Shown one piece after another: positions 39,258 through 48,352 of a DNA stretch of 64,000 nt. How positions within the stretch are numbered: position 1 is the stretch's first letter; every line of letters starts with the position of its first letter. The stretch comes from Devosia algicola (GTDB taxonomy: Bacteria > Pseudomonadota > Alphaproteobacteria > Rhizobiales > Devosiaceae). The stretch covers positions 3,114,501 through 3,178,500 of the forward strand of contig NZ_CP118246.1 in NCBI RefSeq assembly GCF_028816455.1, read 5' to 3'. The position numbers and the translations under genes are program-made. The notes under the pieces are model-generated. The model was not told the origin of the DNA, did not search any database, and saw nothing but the letters and a program-made list of their open reading frames with translations.

Positions 39258-39608
39258 TTAGGCGCGCGCCAATGGGTTGGACCCATATTGATTGTCTTCA
39301 GGAACCCCTTCCTGAATGCCGATCTCATAGATCGCATAAAGCAGGCCCAGCAGCGGAACGAGCATTACCAGCGACCACCAGCCCGATTTTGAGCGGTCGT
39401 GCCAACGCTTGGCATAAAGCGCAACCCCGGGATAAACCATCACCAGAGCGAACAAATTGCCTAACCAACTAAGGTGCAACAGCCCGAGCACGAAGGTCAC
39501 GACCAGACTCACCAAAAACAGTACGACGACACCGGCCCAGAAAGGCGCTCGATTGATGCGTCCCTCAAAACTCGTAAAAAGATACTTCCAGTCCTGATTG
39601 AAATCCAT
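39258..39608 (-). CDS. DUF805 membrane protein
   Basis: 116 residues. DUF805 pattern: soluble N-terminus WKYLFTSFEGRINRAPFW, helices, KRWHDRSKSGWWSLVMLVP and a final helix. ATG 39608 has GGAGGG 5 bases upstream; an in-frame Met at 39620 is weaker. Located between dapD and dapE, where small membrane proteins of this kind are often found; role unknown. Confidence 0.85.
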   Translation of the reverse strand: MDFNQDWKYLFTSFEGRINRAPFWAGVVVLFLVSLVVTFVLGLLHLSWLGNLFALVMVYPGVALYAKRWHDRSKSGWWSLVMLVPLLGLLYAIYEIGIQEGVPEDNQYGSNPLARA

Positions 39609-39700
39609 TTGTCCCTCCAACGGCGTTGTGCCCGACTCAAAGTTTAGTGCGGCAGGCGACGCCCGGCTAGACGGCGTTTCAATTCTTGGCCAAGGAGCTG

Positions 39701-40543
39701 TTAATCGCGCAACAGTTCATTGATGCCGGTTTTGCTTCGCGTCTGCGCGTCAACGGTTTTGACGATTACCGCGCAATACAATGAGGGTCCCCAGTTTTGG
39801 CCGGGTAGTGGTTTGCCCGGAAGGGTGCCTGAAACAACCACCGAATAGGGCGGCACTTTGCCAATGTGAACTTCCCCGGTCGCCCGGTCGATGATCTTGG
39901 TTGAAGCACCGATGAAAACGCCCATCGAAATAACCGCGCCTTCGCCCACGACCACGCCTTCAACCACTTCCGAACGCGCCCCGATAAAGCAATTGTCCTC
40001 AATGATCACCGGACCGGCCTGCAAGGGTTCCAGCACCCCGCCAATGCCGACCCCGCCAGAAATATGCACATTCTTGCCGATCTGCGCGCAGGAGCCAACG
40101 GTCACCCAGGTATCCACCATGGTGCCTTCACCGACATAAGCGCCAAGATTGACAAAGCTGGGCATCAACACCACGCCCTTGCTGATATGGGCCGAATGGC
40201 GCACCACCGCACCCGGCACAGCCCGGAATCCGCCAGCGCGGAAATCCGCTTCGCTCCAGCCTTCAAATTTGGTCGGCACCTTGTCCCAAAAGGACGAACC
40301 GCCTGGCGCCCCTTCGATTAGTCGGTTGTCATTGAGCCGGAACGACAGCAGCACCGCCTTTTTCAGCCATTGGTTGACCTGCCATTGCCCATCGACTTTT
40401 TCGGCCACCCGCGCCTTGCCGCTATCAAGCAATGCCAGTGCGTCATTGACCGCCTCGCGTACCGCTCCCGTGGTGGAAAAGTCGATCTCATTGCGGTTTT
40501 CAAAGGCTGTATCAATTGTATTGGCGAGATCAGCGTGAGACAT
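39701..40543 (-). CDS. dapD: Tetrahydrodipicolinate N-succinyltransferase
   Basis: Adds succinyl-CoA to tetrahydrodipicolinate in DAP/lysine synthesis. About 280 residues. A left-handed beta helix of hexapeptide repeats is evident ([35 protein letters not shown]). I use [11 protein letters not shown] as start instead of the upstream in-frame Met at 40567. C-terminal [18 protein letters not shown] is characteristic. Confidence 0.94.
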   Translation of the reverse strand: MSHADLANTIDTAFENRNEIDFSTTGAVREAVNDALALLDSGKARVAEKVDGQWQVNQWLKKAVLLSFRLNDNRLIEGAPGGSSFWDKVPTKFEGWSEADFRAGGFRAVPGAVVRHSAHISKGVVLMPSFVNLGAYVGEGTMVDTWVTVGSCAQIGKNVHISGGVGIGGVLEPLQAGPVIIEDNCFIGARSEVVEGVVVGEGAVISMGVFIGASTKIIDRATGEVHIGKVPPYSVVVSGTLPGKPLPGQNWGPSLYCAVIVKTVDAQTRSKTGINELLRD

Positions 40544-40682
40544 GCAGGGTAATCCTTGGGCAAACACAGTTTGGCCGGGACCATAGCGAGGCGCTTTGCG
40601 GTGTCAATCACTAGAAGCACGCCCAAACTCATCCTTAACTGTCTTGATGACACCATGGTGCCAAATCCAAGGAGAGCCAGAC

Positions 40683-41549
40683 ATGGCCAAACGCCGCCAC
40701 ACGCCCCTGCGGACGTCCGCGCAGGACGTCGATGCCGCCAAGCGCACCCCCCAGACGCCCCAGACCGAATCGGCGGCTTATCGCCTGGCCTTTTCCGACG
40801 AAGAGTTCATGACTGCCGAGGAAACGCGCGGCATTCGCTTTCAGCTTGAATATACCAAGACCGAAATGCGCCTGAGTGAACATGGGATCAATTCCACCAT
40901 CGTGCTGTTTGGCGGGGCGCGCATTCCTGAACCCGGCAAACCGGCATGGGCCGCGCGCAATGATACCCAGAAGGCCAATCTGGAAAAGGCCTCGATCTAT
41001 TATGACGTGGCCCGGCGCTTTGCCCAATATGCGTCACTGACCTCCCTTGCCCAGGACAGCAGCGAATTCGTGGTCGTTACCGGGGGCGGCCCCGGCGTCA
41101 TGGAAGCGGGCAATCGCGGCGCTGTCGATGTTGGCGCTCAGTCGATTGGGCTCAACATCGTATTGCCCCATGAGCAGGCGCCCAATCACTTTGTAACGCC
41201 CGAACTGAGCTTCAATTTCCACTATTTCGCCACCCGAAAGATCCATTTCCTGCTGCGGGCCAAGGCGGTCGCGGTGTTCCCCGGCGGCTTTGGCACCATG
41301 GACGAGTTTTTCGAAACCCTGACTCTCATCCAGACGGGCCGCATGGATGCGGTGCCACTGCTGCTGTTCGGCGCCGAATTTTGGGGCAAAGTCATCAATT
41401 TTGACGCCCTCGCCGCAGCCGGGACGATCGCGCCGACCGATCCCGACCTGTTCACCATCGTTGATAGCGCCGAAGAAGGCTGGAATGTCGTGCGTAAATT
41501 CTATGACCTGCCCGATGTCGGCAACGCGCCAGGGTGGCAGGCCGACTAG
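40683..41549 (+). CDS. LOG-family/TIGR00730 Rossmann protein
   Basis: 288 residues. A Rossmann fold with the LOG motif PGGFGTMDEFFE and GGGPGVMEAGN suggests a cytokinin-riboside 5'-monophosphate phosphoribohydrolase-type or related nucleotide hydrolase. The N-terminal 70 residues form an extension rich in charged residues, usual in the larger alphaproteobacterial type. ATG has AAGGAG 8 bases upstream. Function in this organism is not known. Confidence 0.85.
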   Translation: MAKRRHTPLRTSAQDVDAAKRTPQTPQTESAAYRLAFSDEEFMTAEETRGIRFQLEYTKTEMRLSEHGINSTIVLFGGARIPEPGKPAWAARNDTQKANLEKASIYYDVARRFAQYASLTSLAQDSSEFVVVTGGGPGVMEAGNRGAVDVGAQSIGLNIVLPHEQAPNHFVTPELSFNFHYFATRKIHFLLRAKAVAVFPGGFGTMDEFFETLTLIQTGRMDAVPLLLFGAEFWGKVINFDALAAAGTIAPTDPDLFTIVDSAEEGWNVVRKFYDLPDVGNAPGWQAD

Positions 41550-41555
41550 CAGCGT

Positions 41556-42479
41556 CTAGTATGATTTGTCGGGCAAGGGGATGAACTCGGATTCGTCCGG
41601 CACCGCGCCGAACCGGGCGTTTTTCCAGTCCTCTTTGGCCTGTTCAATCCGCTCCTTGCTCGAGGAGACAAAGTTCCACCAGATGTAGCGCGGGCCTCCC
41701 AGGGCCGTGCCGCCCAGAAACATCATGCGGGTGGCGCGCACAGCGGTGACCTTTATCGGATCGCCCGGCCGAAACACCAAAAGGCGCGGCCCTTCGAACC
41801 GATCCCCGGCAATATCGATCTCGCCGTCCACCAGATAGATGGCACGCTCCTCATGATCCGCGTCTAGCGGCGCACTTGTTCCCGCAGCCAGCGTTACCTC
41901 GACATAAAACCAGTCTGACACCATGCCCACTTTAGCTGTCTTGCCAAAGGCGGTGCCCGCAATGACCCGGGCACTTAGCCCAGCGTCGGACACCAGCGGC
42001 AGCGCCTCTGCGCCAAAATGCTGGAACGAGGGATCGATCTCTTCGCGCCCTTCGGGCAGGGCGATCCAACTTTGCAGGCCAAGCATCTTTTGCCCCACCC
42101 GGCGCTCGACATCGGGCGTCCGTTCAGAGTGGGTGATGCCTCGCCCTGCGGTCATCAAATTCATCGCGCCCGGTTGGATTTCCTGCACATTGCCCTCGCT
42201 GTCGCGATGGGTAATCTTGCCATCGAACAGATAGGTGACGGTCGACAGCCCGATATGAGGGTGCGGTTTGATGTCCATGCCCTGACCGGCGATAAACTGC
42301 ACCGGGCCGAAATGATCAAAGAAAATGAACGGGCCCACCATCTGGCGTTTGCCATGGGGCAGGGCGCGGCGCACCGGAAAATTGCCGATGTCGCGTGTTC
42401 GCGGCACAACGACCAGTTCCAGCGCCTCGCACGACTGCGCATCGCCCAATATCGGATCATTGGATGGCAACCAGGTCAT
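41556..42479 (-). CDS. Pirin family protein
   Basis: 307 residues, two cupin domains. Metal-site histidines are in MDIKPHPHIGLSTVTYLF and the pirin signature GRGITHSERTP follows. The C-terminal pirin domain ends with the family-like ERIEQAKEDWKNARFG. Some pirins are quercetin dioxygenases; others are redox regulators. Divergent from the reductase gene at 42592, convergent with the LOG gene. Confidence 0.92.
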   Translation of the reverse strand: MTWLPSNDPILGDAQSCEALELVVVPRTRDIGNFPVRRALPHGKRQMVGPFIFFDHFGPVQFIAGQGMDIKPHPHIGLSTVTYLFDGKITHRDSEGNVQEIQPGAMNLMTAGRGITHSERTPDVERRVGQKMLGLQSWIALPEGREEIDPSFQHFGAEALPLVSDAGLSARVIAGTAFGKTAKVGMVSDWFYVEVTLAAGTSAPLDADHEERAIYLVDGEIDIAGDRFEGPRLLVFRPGDPIKVTAVRATRMMFLGGTALGGPRYIWWNFVSSSKERIEQAKEDWKNARFGAVPDESEFIPLPDKSY

Positions 42480-42591
42480 TTGCGCTCTCTTGGTTGGTGA
42501 AACAAATTACACTCAAAGCCGACTAAATGGCTCGATCAAACGTTAATACCAAACCGGACATCAGTCACTCAAACGATAGCCGAGGTACTTT

Positions 42592-43968
42592 ATGAGCCAG
42601 CAATTTGACGCCATCATAATCGGGGCAGGCCAGTCGGGCCCTTTCCTCGCCGCCAAAATGGCTGAGGTAGGTTCAAAGGTCGCACTGATCGAGCGCGAGC
42701 ATCTCGGCGGCACCTGCGTCAATGATGGCTGCACGCCCACAAAATCACTGGTTGCCAGCGCCCGCGCCGCCCACATGGCCCGCCGTGCCGCCGATTTTGG
42801 CGTGAACGCGGGCAATGTCACCGTCGACATGAAGGCGGTAAAGGCGCGCAAGGACACAATCGTCGGCGCCTCCATTTCCAGCCTGACCGACTGGCTCGGC
42901 AATCTCGACAATCTGACGCTCTTTTGGGGGGAAGCCGGTTTTTTGTCCGCCAACCAGGTTAGCGTCAACGGCCAGGCCCTGACGGCACCGAAAATATTCA
43001 TTAACACCGGTGGACGCGCCAGCATCCCCGACTGGCCCGGCCTGTCTGATATCCCCTACCTCGACAACACCTCGATGATGGACCTGGACGTCGTGCCCGA
43101 CCATCTGGTCATCGCCGGCGCCAGCTATGTCGGGCTCGAGTTTGCCCAGATGTATGCCCGTTTCGGCGCTAGGGTCACCGTCTTCACCAACGGCGACCGT
43201 CCGATTGCGCGCGAGGACGACGATATATCCGAGGCGGTGCGCGAAATACTTGAGGCCGAGGGCATCCAATTCCTGTTCAACACCAGCGACGTAAAATTGT
43301 CGAAATCAGAAAACGGCGTCGAGATTGCCCTCAAGGCCGACGGCAAGTCCAAAACCCTGAGCGGCTCGCACTTGCTGATCGCTACCGGTCGGCTACCGAA
43401 TACCGAGGCGCTCAATTTGACAGCGGCGGGTGTCGCCACCAACAAGCGCGGTTTCATCGATGTTGACGACCATTTGCGCACCAATGTGCCCGGCATTTGG
43501 GCGATGGGCGACGTTAATGGTCGTGGCGCCTTTACCCATACCTCATATAACGACTTTGAAATCGTCGCCAATAACCTTCTTGGCGATGGCAATCGTAACA
43601 TTGGGGCGCGCATCCCGATCTATGGCCTGTTCATCGACCCGCCACTGGGCCGAGTCGGCATGAGCGAAGCCGAAGTGCGCAAGAGTGGCAAACCTGCCCT
43701 GATCGCCACCATGCCTATGACCAAGGTCGCCCGTGCCCGCGAACGCAGCGAAACCCAGGGGGTTCTCAAAGTGCTGGTAGATGCGGAGACCAAGCAGGTG
43801 TTGGGGGGCGCCTTTCTAGGCATCGAGGGCGATGAGGTCATCCACGGCCTGCTGCAACTGATGGCTGGCAAATTGCCCTGTACCGTCATGCAGCACGCCG
43901 TCCATATTCACCCAACCGTCAGTGAATTGATCCCGACCCTGCTGGGCACGCTCAAGCCGCTGGAGTAG
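42592..43968 (+). CDS. FAD-dependent disulfide oxidoreductase (MerA-like fold, not MerA)
   Basis: 458-residue class I pyridine nucleotide-disulfide reductase. FAD site IIIGAGQSGPFLA, redox pair GGTCVNDGCTPTK, NAD(P) site VIAGASYVGLEFAQ, second FAD site GIWAMGDVNGRGAF, dimer-interface HAVHIHPTVSELIPT. It lacks the N-terminal metal-binding domain and the C-terminal Cys pair of mercuric reductase, so mercury reduction is unlikely; its substrate is unknown. Weak GAGG upstream. Confidence 0.85.
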   Translation: MSQQFDAIIIGAGQSGPFLAAKMAEVGSKVALIEREHLGGTCVNDGCTPTKSLVASARAAHMARRAADFGVNAGNVTVDMKAVKARKDTIVGASISSLTDWLGNLDNLTLFWGEAGFLSANQVSVNGQALTAPKIFINTGGRASIPDWPGLSDIPYLDNTSMMDLDVVPDHLVIAGASYVGLEFAQMYARFGARVTVFTNGDRPIAREDDDISEAVREILEAEGIQFLFNTSDVKLSKSENGVEIALKADGKSKTLSGSHLLIATGRLPNTEALNLTAAGVATNKRGFIDVDDHLRTNVPGIWAMGDVNGRGAFTHTSYNDFEIVANNLLGDGNRNIGARIPIYGLFIDPPLGRVGMSEAEVRKSGKPALIATMPMTKVARARERSETQGVLKVLVDAETKQVLGGAFLGIEGDEVIHGLLQLMAGKLPCTVMQHAVHIHPTVSELIPTLLGTLKPLE

Positions 43969-44815
43969 CTGCCAGCGCGAGTTGCTCCTCGACAAAGGTC
44001 TTTTCAATCGCGATGCCGTCCCATTCGCTCGGCGTTTCTGCATCAAAAATCAGCGTGTAGGGGCCGCTATAGCCGGCTTCGTCCGCCGCCGACAAACATT
44101 GGGCGTAGTCGGCTTCGTCCATCTGTCCATTATTGAAACTGGCCTTGGCGTGGCACAGTTCGGCACGCCCGAAAATTGCCCGCAGATCCGCATATTTGTT
44201 GGGGCCGCTCCAATTGCCAAAATCGGCATTCAACCCCACGCGACCATCGAGTCGATCAAGCAGGTAATTGACGTGGCCCGGCTCGGCCAGAAGATCGAAC
44301 CAGTTTTCAACCACCAACCGGGTCGAGCAGCCCGCATTGCGTTCGGCCAGGCTCGCCAATGCCCGGGCCGACAGGTCAAGCGTGTCGCTACTGGGCGGTT
44401 GTTTGCCGGCAATGACGCGGGCATGTTTGGCCCCGAGCGCATTGGCGGTTTCCACCCACTGGGCAATCCAGTCCGTGTCGCGCTGGCTGGTGGTGGGGTC
44501 TGATATGTCGCCCGCCTCAATCAGCAATGTCTGCAATTGCACATCGACACGCGACAGTGCGTCGCGCAACTCGCCGAGATAGACCGGGTCACGGCTGGGC
44601 AGGTGGAACGAGCAGATTTCCAAGCGGTGAATGCCATGATTGGCAACGGCGGAGGGAATATCCAGCAGGGATTCGTTGACCTCACCATAGGTTTCATGCG
44701 CCGCCGGGATAGTGAGCGTGTCCAGATCGTGGGGATAGGTCGTGCCCATCATCCGATGCAGCGACCAGGTTGAAATAGCGATCCGGTCGGCCGGGTTTGC
44801 GGTGGTCATGCTCAT
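43952..44815 (-). CDS. Sugar phosphate isomerase/epimerase-like TIM-barrel protein
   Basis: About 287 residues of the xylose-isomerase-like superfamily. Start of the barrel RIAISTWSLHRMMG, EICSFHLPSRDP, VVENWFDLLAEPGH (metal Glu region) and NADFGNWSG (metal Asp). ATG 44815 has AGGAA upstream. It belongs with the amidohydrolase next upstream, 102 bp away. Probably acts on a sugar or sugar acid; the exact reaction cannot be read. Confidence 0.82.
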   Translation of the reverse strand: MSMTTANPADRIAISTWSLHRMMGTTYPHDLDTLTIPAAHETYGEVNESLLDIPSAVANHGIHRLEICSFHLPSRDPVYLGELRDALSRVDVQLQTLLIEAGDISDPTTSQRDTDWIAQWVETANALGAKHARVIAGKQPPSSDTLDLSARALASLAERNAGCSTRLVVENWFDLLAEPGHVNYLLDRLDGRVGLNADFGNWSGPNKYADLRAIFGRAELCHAKASFNNGQMDEADYAQCLSAADEAGYSGPYTLIFDAETPSEWDGIAIEKTFVEEQLALAATPAA

Positions 44816-44917
44816 ATGTTCCTGCTGTTGTTCGAGGCGAGATTGCAACGACCTGCGCCGCTGTTCAAGGCGACAAAATCGCTTACCCCTTCGGAATCCA
44901 AAATTGAACCCCCGTCC

Positions 44918-45740
44918 TTAAACCTTATAGATGCGCTCAGCGTTCCGATGCAAAAGCTTGGCTTTTTCGTCGTCACTGGCGCCCTTGATCAGCGCATGAG
45001 TGGCCTCGACCCACCGCGTCAGATTGGCGGTCTGCGTGCACACGGGGTGATCCGAGCCCCACACAACGCGATCCCACCCAAAACTGTCGATGACATGCTC
45101 AACAAACGGCCGCAGATCATCCACCACCCAATCGGGCTTGGCATAGGCCACAACGCCCGAAATCTTGGCGGCAACATTGGGCATGCGCGCCATCTCGGTG
45201 ATGTAACCCCGCCAGGGGTCCAACTGCTGGGCGGCAACATCTGGCACACCACAATGATCAAGAATGAAATGCACGTCGGGCGCCTTCTGGATCAGTTCGG
45301 TGCCCAGCGGCAGCTGGTCCGCCCGCAGGCAAAGATCAAAGCTCAGATCATAATCGGGCAGGTGACGGATATTTTCGATGAACAGATCAGACTGCGACAT
45401 CTCATCTGGTGCAACGTGCAGCACGCGCCGCACGCCCTTGATGTGCGCATGTTCGCTCAACTGCTCGATCTGGTCGACAAAACCCATATTCTCGGGACGG
45501 CAACCCGCAATGGCCCCGGCAATCCGGGGCAGGCCGAGGACAAATTCGGTTTCGGCCAGCTGATCGCTTTCCGCGACATCGACTTCCATGTGCAGCGCCG
45601 CCTCGATGCCCAGCGGCAAGGCTTCGGCAAAATAACTGTCCACGCTCCAGGGCTTGTTGAGCCTTCGGCGCGTTGGCCAGCCAAGGGTAGCTAACACGAT
45701 CTGGATAGACCAGATGCAGGTGGGTATCGAGAATGCGCAT
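44918..45740 (-). CDS. Amidohydrolase, lactonase-like (frameshifted as given)
   Basis: About 273 residues after repair; amidohydrolase-2 family, which includes L-fuconolactonase and pyrone-dicarboxylate lactonase. The metal motif is RILDTHLHLVYPD; later FILDHCGVPD and RVVWGSDHPVC. The frame breaks at GAGCCT 45659-45664 (plus strand); reading GAGCT restores ANAPKLNKPWSVDSYF. ATG 45740 has GGAGG 7 bases upstream. Divergent from an SDR gene across a palindromic operator, suggesting hydrolysis of a sugar lactone whose pathway the SDR shares. Confidence 0.83.
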
Positions 45741-45866
45741 GTCGGCGGCCTCCGCTGAATCAGGAATTTGGTTGGATGGTAGGTCGCTCACACCAATCCA
45801 CCAATGCTAAAAATCATGGCCGGGAGCGCCATACGTCTTTTTGAGTGTAGACTCCGGTCCCGTAAC

Positions 45867-45882
45867 TGCTAACATGTTAGCA
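45867..45882. promoter_or_regulatory. Perfect 16-bp palindrome, probable operator
   Basis: TGCTAACATGTTAGCA is a perfect palindrome in the 198-bp gap between the divergent amidohydrolase and SDR genes. Its size and centre placement suit a dimeric GntR/FCD- or LacI-type repressor controlling both directions. No regulator gene is in the immediate neighbourhood. Confidence 0.65.
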
Positions 45883-45938
45883 TCCCAGATCGCAAATGCG
45901 CTCCCTCCTGATGGCACTCATATCGTTAAAGGCTTGTA

Positions 45939-46670
45939 ATGTCTCATCTAACCGGCAAAATTGTTCTCATCACGGCTGCGGCCCAAGGCATTGGGCTCGC
46001 CTCGGTTCACGCTTTCCTCAAGGCCGGCGCCAAAGTCTTCGCCACCGATATCAATGCACAAAAGCTGGCCGAACTGGATGGTACGCCAAATCTGACGACC
46101 ATGGTTCTCGATGTACTCTCGACCGAGGCGGTCAACAAGGCGGTCGCCGAGATTGGCCGCATCGATGTGCTGTTCAATTGCGCCGGCGTGGTTCACAGCG
46201 GCGGCATAATGGAAAGTTCCGACAAGGACCTAGATTTTGCTTTTGATCTGAACGTGCGGGCCCAGGTGCGCACTATCAAGGCGATTCTTCCCCAGATGCT
46301 CGAGCGCAGTGATGGTAATATTATCAACATGGCCTCGGTCGCCTCATCGGTAAAAGGCATTCCGAACCGGTTTGTCTACACTGCTACCAAGGCTGCCGTG
46401 GTCGGGCTGACCAAGTCAGTTGCCGCCGACTATGTCGACAAGGGCATCCGCTGTAACGCCATTGCGCCCGGCACCGTCGATAGCCCGTCGCTGCATCAAC
46501 GCTGGGAAGACACCGGCGATTTCGAGAAAGCCAAGGCCGCCTTTATTGCGCGCCAGCCAATCGGTCGCATCGGTCGGCCAGAGGAAATCGCCGACCTTGC
46601 GGTCTATCTTGCCGGGGCCGGCTACACTACGGGTCAGGTTCACGTCATTGATGGTGGCTGGACCGGTTGA
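45939..46670 (+). CDS. SDR-family sugar/hydroxyacid dehydrogenase
   Basis: Classical short-chain dehydrogenase, 243 residues. NAD loop ITAAAQGIGLAS, NCAGVVHSG, catalytic Ser region NMASVASS and YTATKAAVVG (Tyr, Lys). An Asp after the second strand (ATDINAQ) favours NAD over NADP. The sequence resembles the BDH2/2-keto-3-deoxy-L-fuconate dehydrogenase group (DSPSLHQRWEDTGD), which suits the lactonase-like neighbour; this assignment is tentative. A strong terminator follows. Confidence 0.85.
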   Translation: MSHLTGKIVLITAAAQGIGLASVHAFLKAGAKVFATDINAQKLAELDGTPNLTTMVLDVLSTEAVNKAVAEIGRIDVLFNCAGVVHSGGIMESSDKDLDFAFDLNVRAQVRTIKAILPQMLERSDGNIINMASVASSVKGIPNRFVYTATKAAVVGLTKSVAADYVDKGIRCNAIAPGTVDSPSLHQRWEDTGDFEKAKAAFIARQPIGRIGRPEEIADLAVYLAGAGYTTGQVHVIDGGWTG

Positions 46671-46698
46671 CTTCCTGTCCAACTTCAGTTGGCACTCA

Positions 46699-46724
46699 CC
46701 CTCCCCAGTCGGGGAGGGTTTTTT
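46699..46724 (+). terminator. Rho-independent terminator after the SDR gene
   Basis: Perfect 8-bp stem CCCTCCCC/GGGGAGGG, loop AGTC, then six T. It lies 28 bases after the SDR stop and just before the convergent aminopeptidase end. Confidence 0.93.
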
Positions 46725-46733
46725 ATGCGCCAA

Positions 46734-47975
46734 TCAGGCCCATTCGCCCTTGCGGAAAACCGGCACGATGGACCCATCGGCTTTGATCCCATCAATGTCG
46801 ATCTTGTCAGAGCCGATCATCCAGTCGATGTGAATATTGCTGGTATTGCCGCCCTTCGCCGCGATCTGCTCGGGGGTAAGGGACTTGCCACCGACAAAGC
46901 AGTCGGCGTAGCACTGGCCCATGGCGATGTGGCAGGCCGCGTTTTCGTCGTAAAGCGTATTAAAGAACAAAAGGCCCGATGCCGATATCGGCGATGAGTG
47001 CGGCACCAGTGCCACCTCGCCCAGACGGCGCCCGCCCTCATCGGTGTCCAAAACCTTGTTGAACACATCCTGACCCTTGCTGGCCTTGAGTTCGACCAGG
47101 CGACCACCCTCAAAGCGCGCCTGCATCTTCTCAATCAGCGAGCCATTGTGCGACAGCGGCTTGGTGGCGGCAACATGACCATCGACGCGCATTTTGTGCG
47201 GGGTGGTGAACACTTCCTCGGTCGGAATATTGGGATTGCAGGTAATCCCGTTTTTGGCTTCCGACGCGCCGCCCTTCCACTGATGCCCATCGGCCAGTCC
47301 AATCGTCAGGTCAGTGCCGGGACCAGTATAGTGCAGCGAGGCAAAATTCATCTCATTGAGCCATGTCCAGCGCTGCTTCAGATTGGCATTGTGGGTCTTC
47401 CACGCCGCGATCGGGTCGTCCTGATCCACCCGGCTGGCCGCAAAAATAGCGTCCGCCAGCTTGCCCACGGCAACGTCCTCGGAATCATTGGGAAACACCA
47501 GTTTCGCCCATGCCTGGCTGGGGTAGGAGACAATGTTCCAGTTGATATCAAAGCCGGTGATCTTTTGCAGCGCCGGCTTGTAAGCCGCCGAATTGGCGCG
47601 GTTGGCGCGTGACACTTTGTCGGTGTCCTGCCCGGCCAGCATCATCGGATTGTCGCCGGCAATCGCCAACCGCGCCGCATTGTTGGAAAAGGCTTCGGCC
47701 ATGCCTTTGTAAAGCCAGCCTGCCGCCTTGTCGAAACTGGCGTCATTGGCATGCTTGTACCGGGCCAGCGTTGCTTCCTCGTCTGAATAAAACGTCGTAA
47801 CCAGACCCGCGCCGGCTTTATAGGCGTGCTCGGTGATCCGGCGTACCAGCGGCGCGGCGGTCATCGGGGCTGTCATCACCAGATCCTGCCCTTCAGCCAA
47901 TTGCAGGCCAACCTTGATGGCCACTTGGGCGAGTTTATCCAGTTTGACGGGATCGATCGGGGTCGTTGCGCTCAT
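46734..47975 (-). CDS. M29-family aminopeptidase
   Basis: 413-residue thermophilic-type metalloaminopeptidase (AmpS/PepS/T family). Typical starting region LDKLAQVAIKVGLQLAEGQDL, the central TGPGTDLTIGLADGHQWKGG, EVFTTPHKMRVDGHV and the C-terminal NIHIDWMIGSDKIDIDG carrying metal ligands. ATG 47975 (MSATTPIDPVKLDKL) is chosen over the longer in-frame start. Confidence 0.92.
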   Translation of the reverse strand: MSATTPIDPVKLDKLAQVAIKVGLQLAEGQDLVMTAPMTAAPLVRRITEHAYKAGAGLVTTFYSDEEATLARYKHANDASFDKAAGWLYKGMAEAFSNNAARLAIAGDNPMMLAGQDTDKVSRANRANSAAYKPALQKITGFDINWNIVSYPSQAWAKLVFPNDSEDVAVGKLADAIFAASRVDQDDPIAAWKTHNANLKQRWTWLNEMNFASLHYTGPGTDLTIGLADGHQWKGGASEAKNGITCNPNIPTEEVFTTPHKMRVDGHVAATKPLSHNGSLIEKMQARFEGGRLVELKASKGQDVFNKVLDTDEGGRRLGEVALVPHSSPISASGLLFFNTLYDENAACHIAMGQCYADCFVGGKSLTPEQIAAKGGNTSNIHIDWMIGSDKIDIDGIKADGSIVPVFRKGEWA

Positions 47976-48352
47976 GAGAAAATTCCGAATGAATATATCG
48001 AGATAGGACAGCCTCAAGCTAATGCGCTTTGACCCACATTGCGAGGGCAGTCGCCAAATTTCTCCGGACCGGGACTCAAGACATGTTGCGCTTGGGCAAC
48101 ATCACTCAAAAGGCCGTGATCAGCCATATTGGCGAATTGAAAAACTTGATCTATAGATGGGCTTTCAAACCCCTGATATGGGAGGCGTTCGTTGACAGCA
48201 TCATTTGCGATTACTCCCATCGGCATGTTCCGACCTTAAAGGTCCGTTCTGCCCCGAGCGTTGGCGCTCAATTTCTCACTTCCTGACAGCGTGATCTTAA
48301 AGGCATTGCCTCGCGCTGTTTTCGTTTTAGTTCAGGGGACCGGTCCGCCGTA
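47976..48352. other. Intergenic region without a convincing gene
   Basis: About 375 bp between the divergent aminopeptidase and ABC exporter genes. Short open frames on both strands (for example 48029-48286) show no family pattern or ribosome site. A promoter-like pair for the exporter is described separately. Confidence 0.5.
48129..48157 (+). promoter_or_regulatory. Candidate promoter for the ABC exporter
   Basis: TTGGCG and TATAGA with a 17-base spacer, about 195 bases upstream of the exporter start. Good spacing and -10; modest -35. Confidence 0.35.

Noticed and set aside
42592-43968. Mercuric reductase assignment
   Set aside because: Only the general CxxxxC redox pair is present; mercury-specific domains and residues are missing.
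48029-48286. 85-residue frame in the exporter upstream gap
   Set aside because: No ribosome site, no recognisable pattern, unlike codon use of neighbours.
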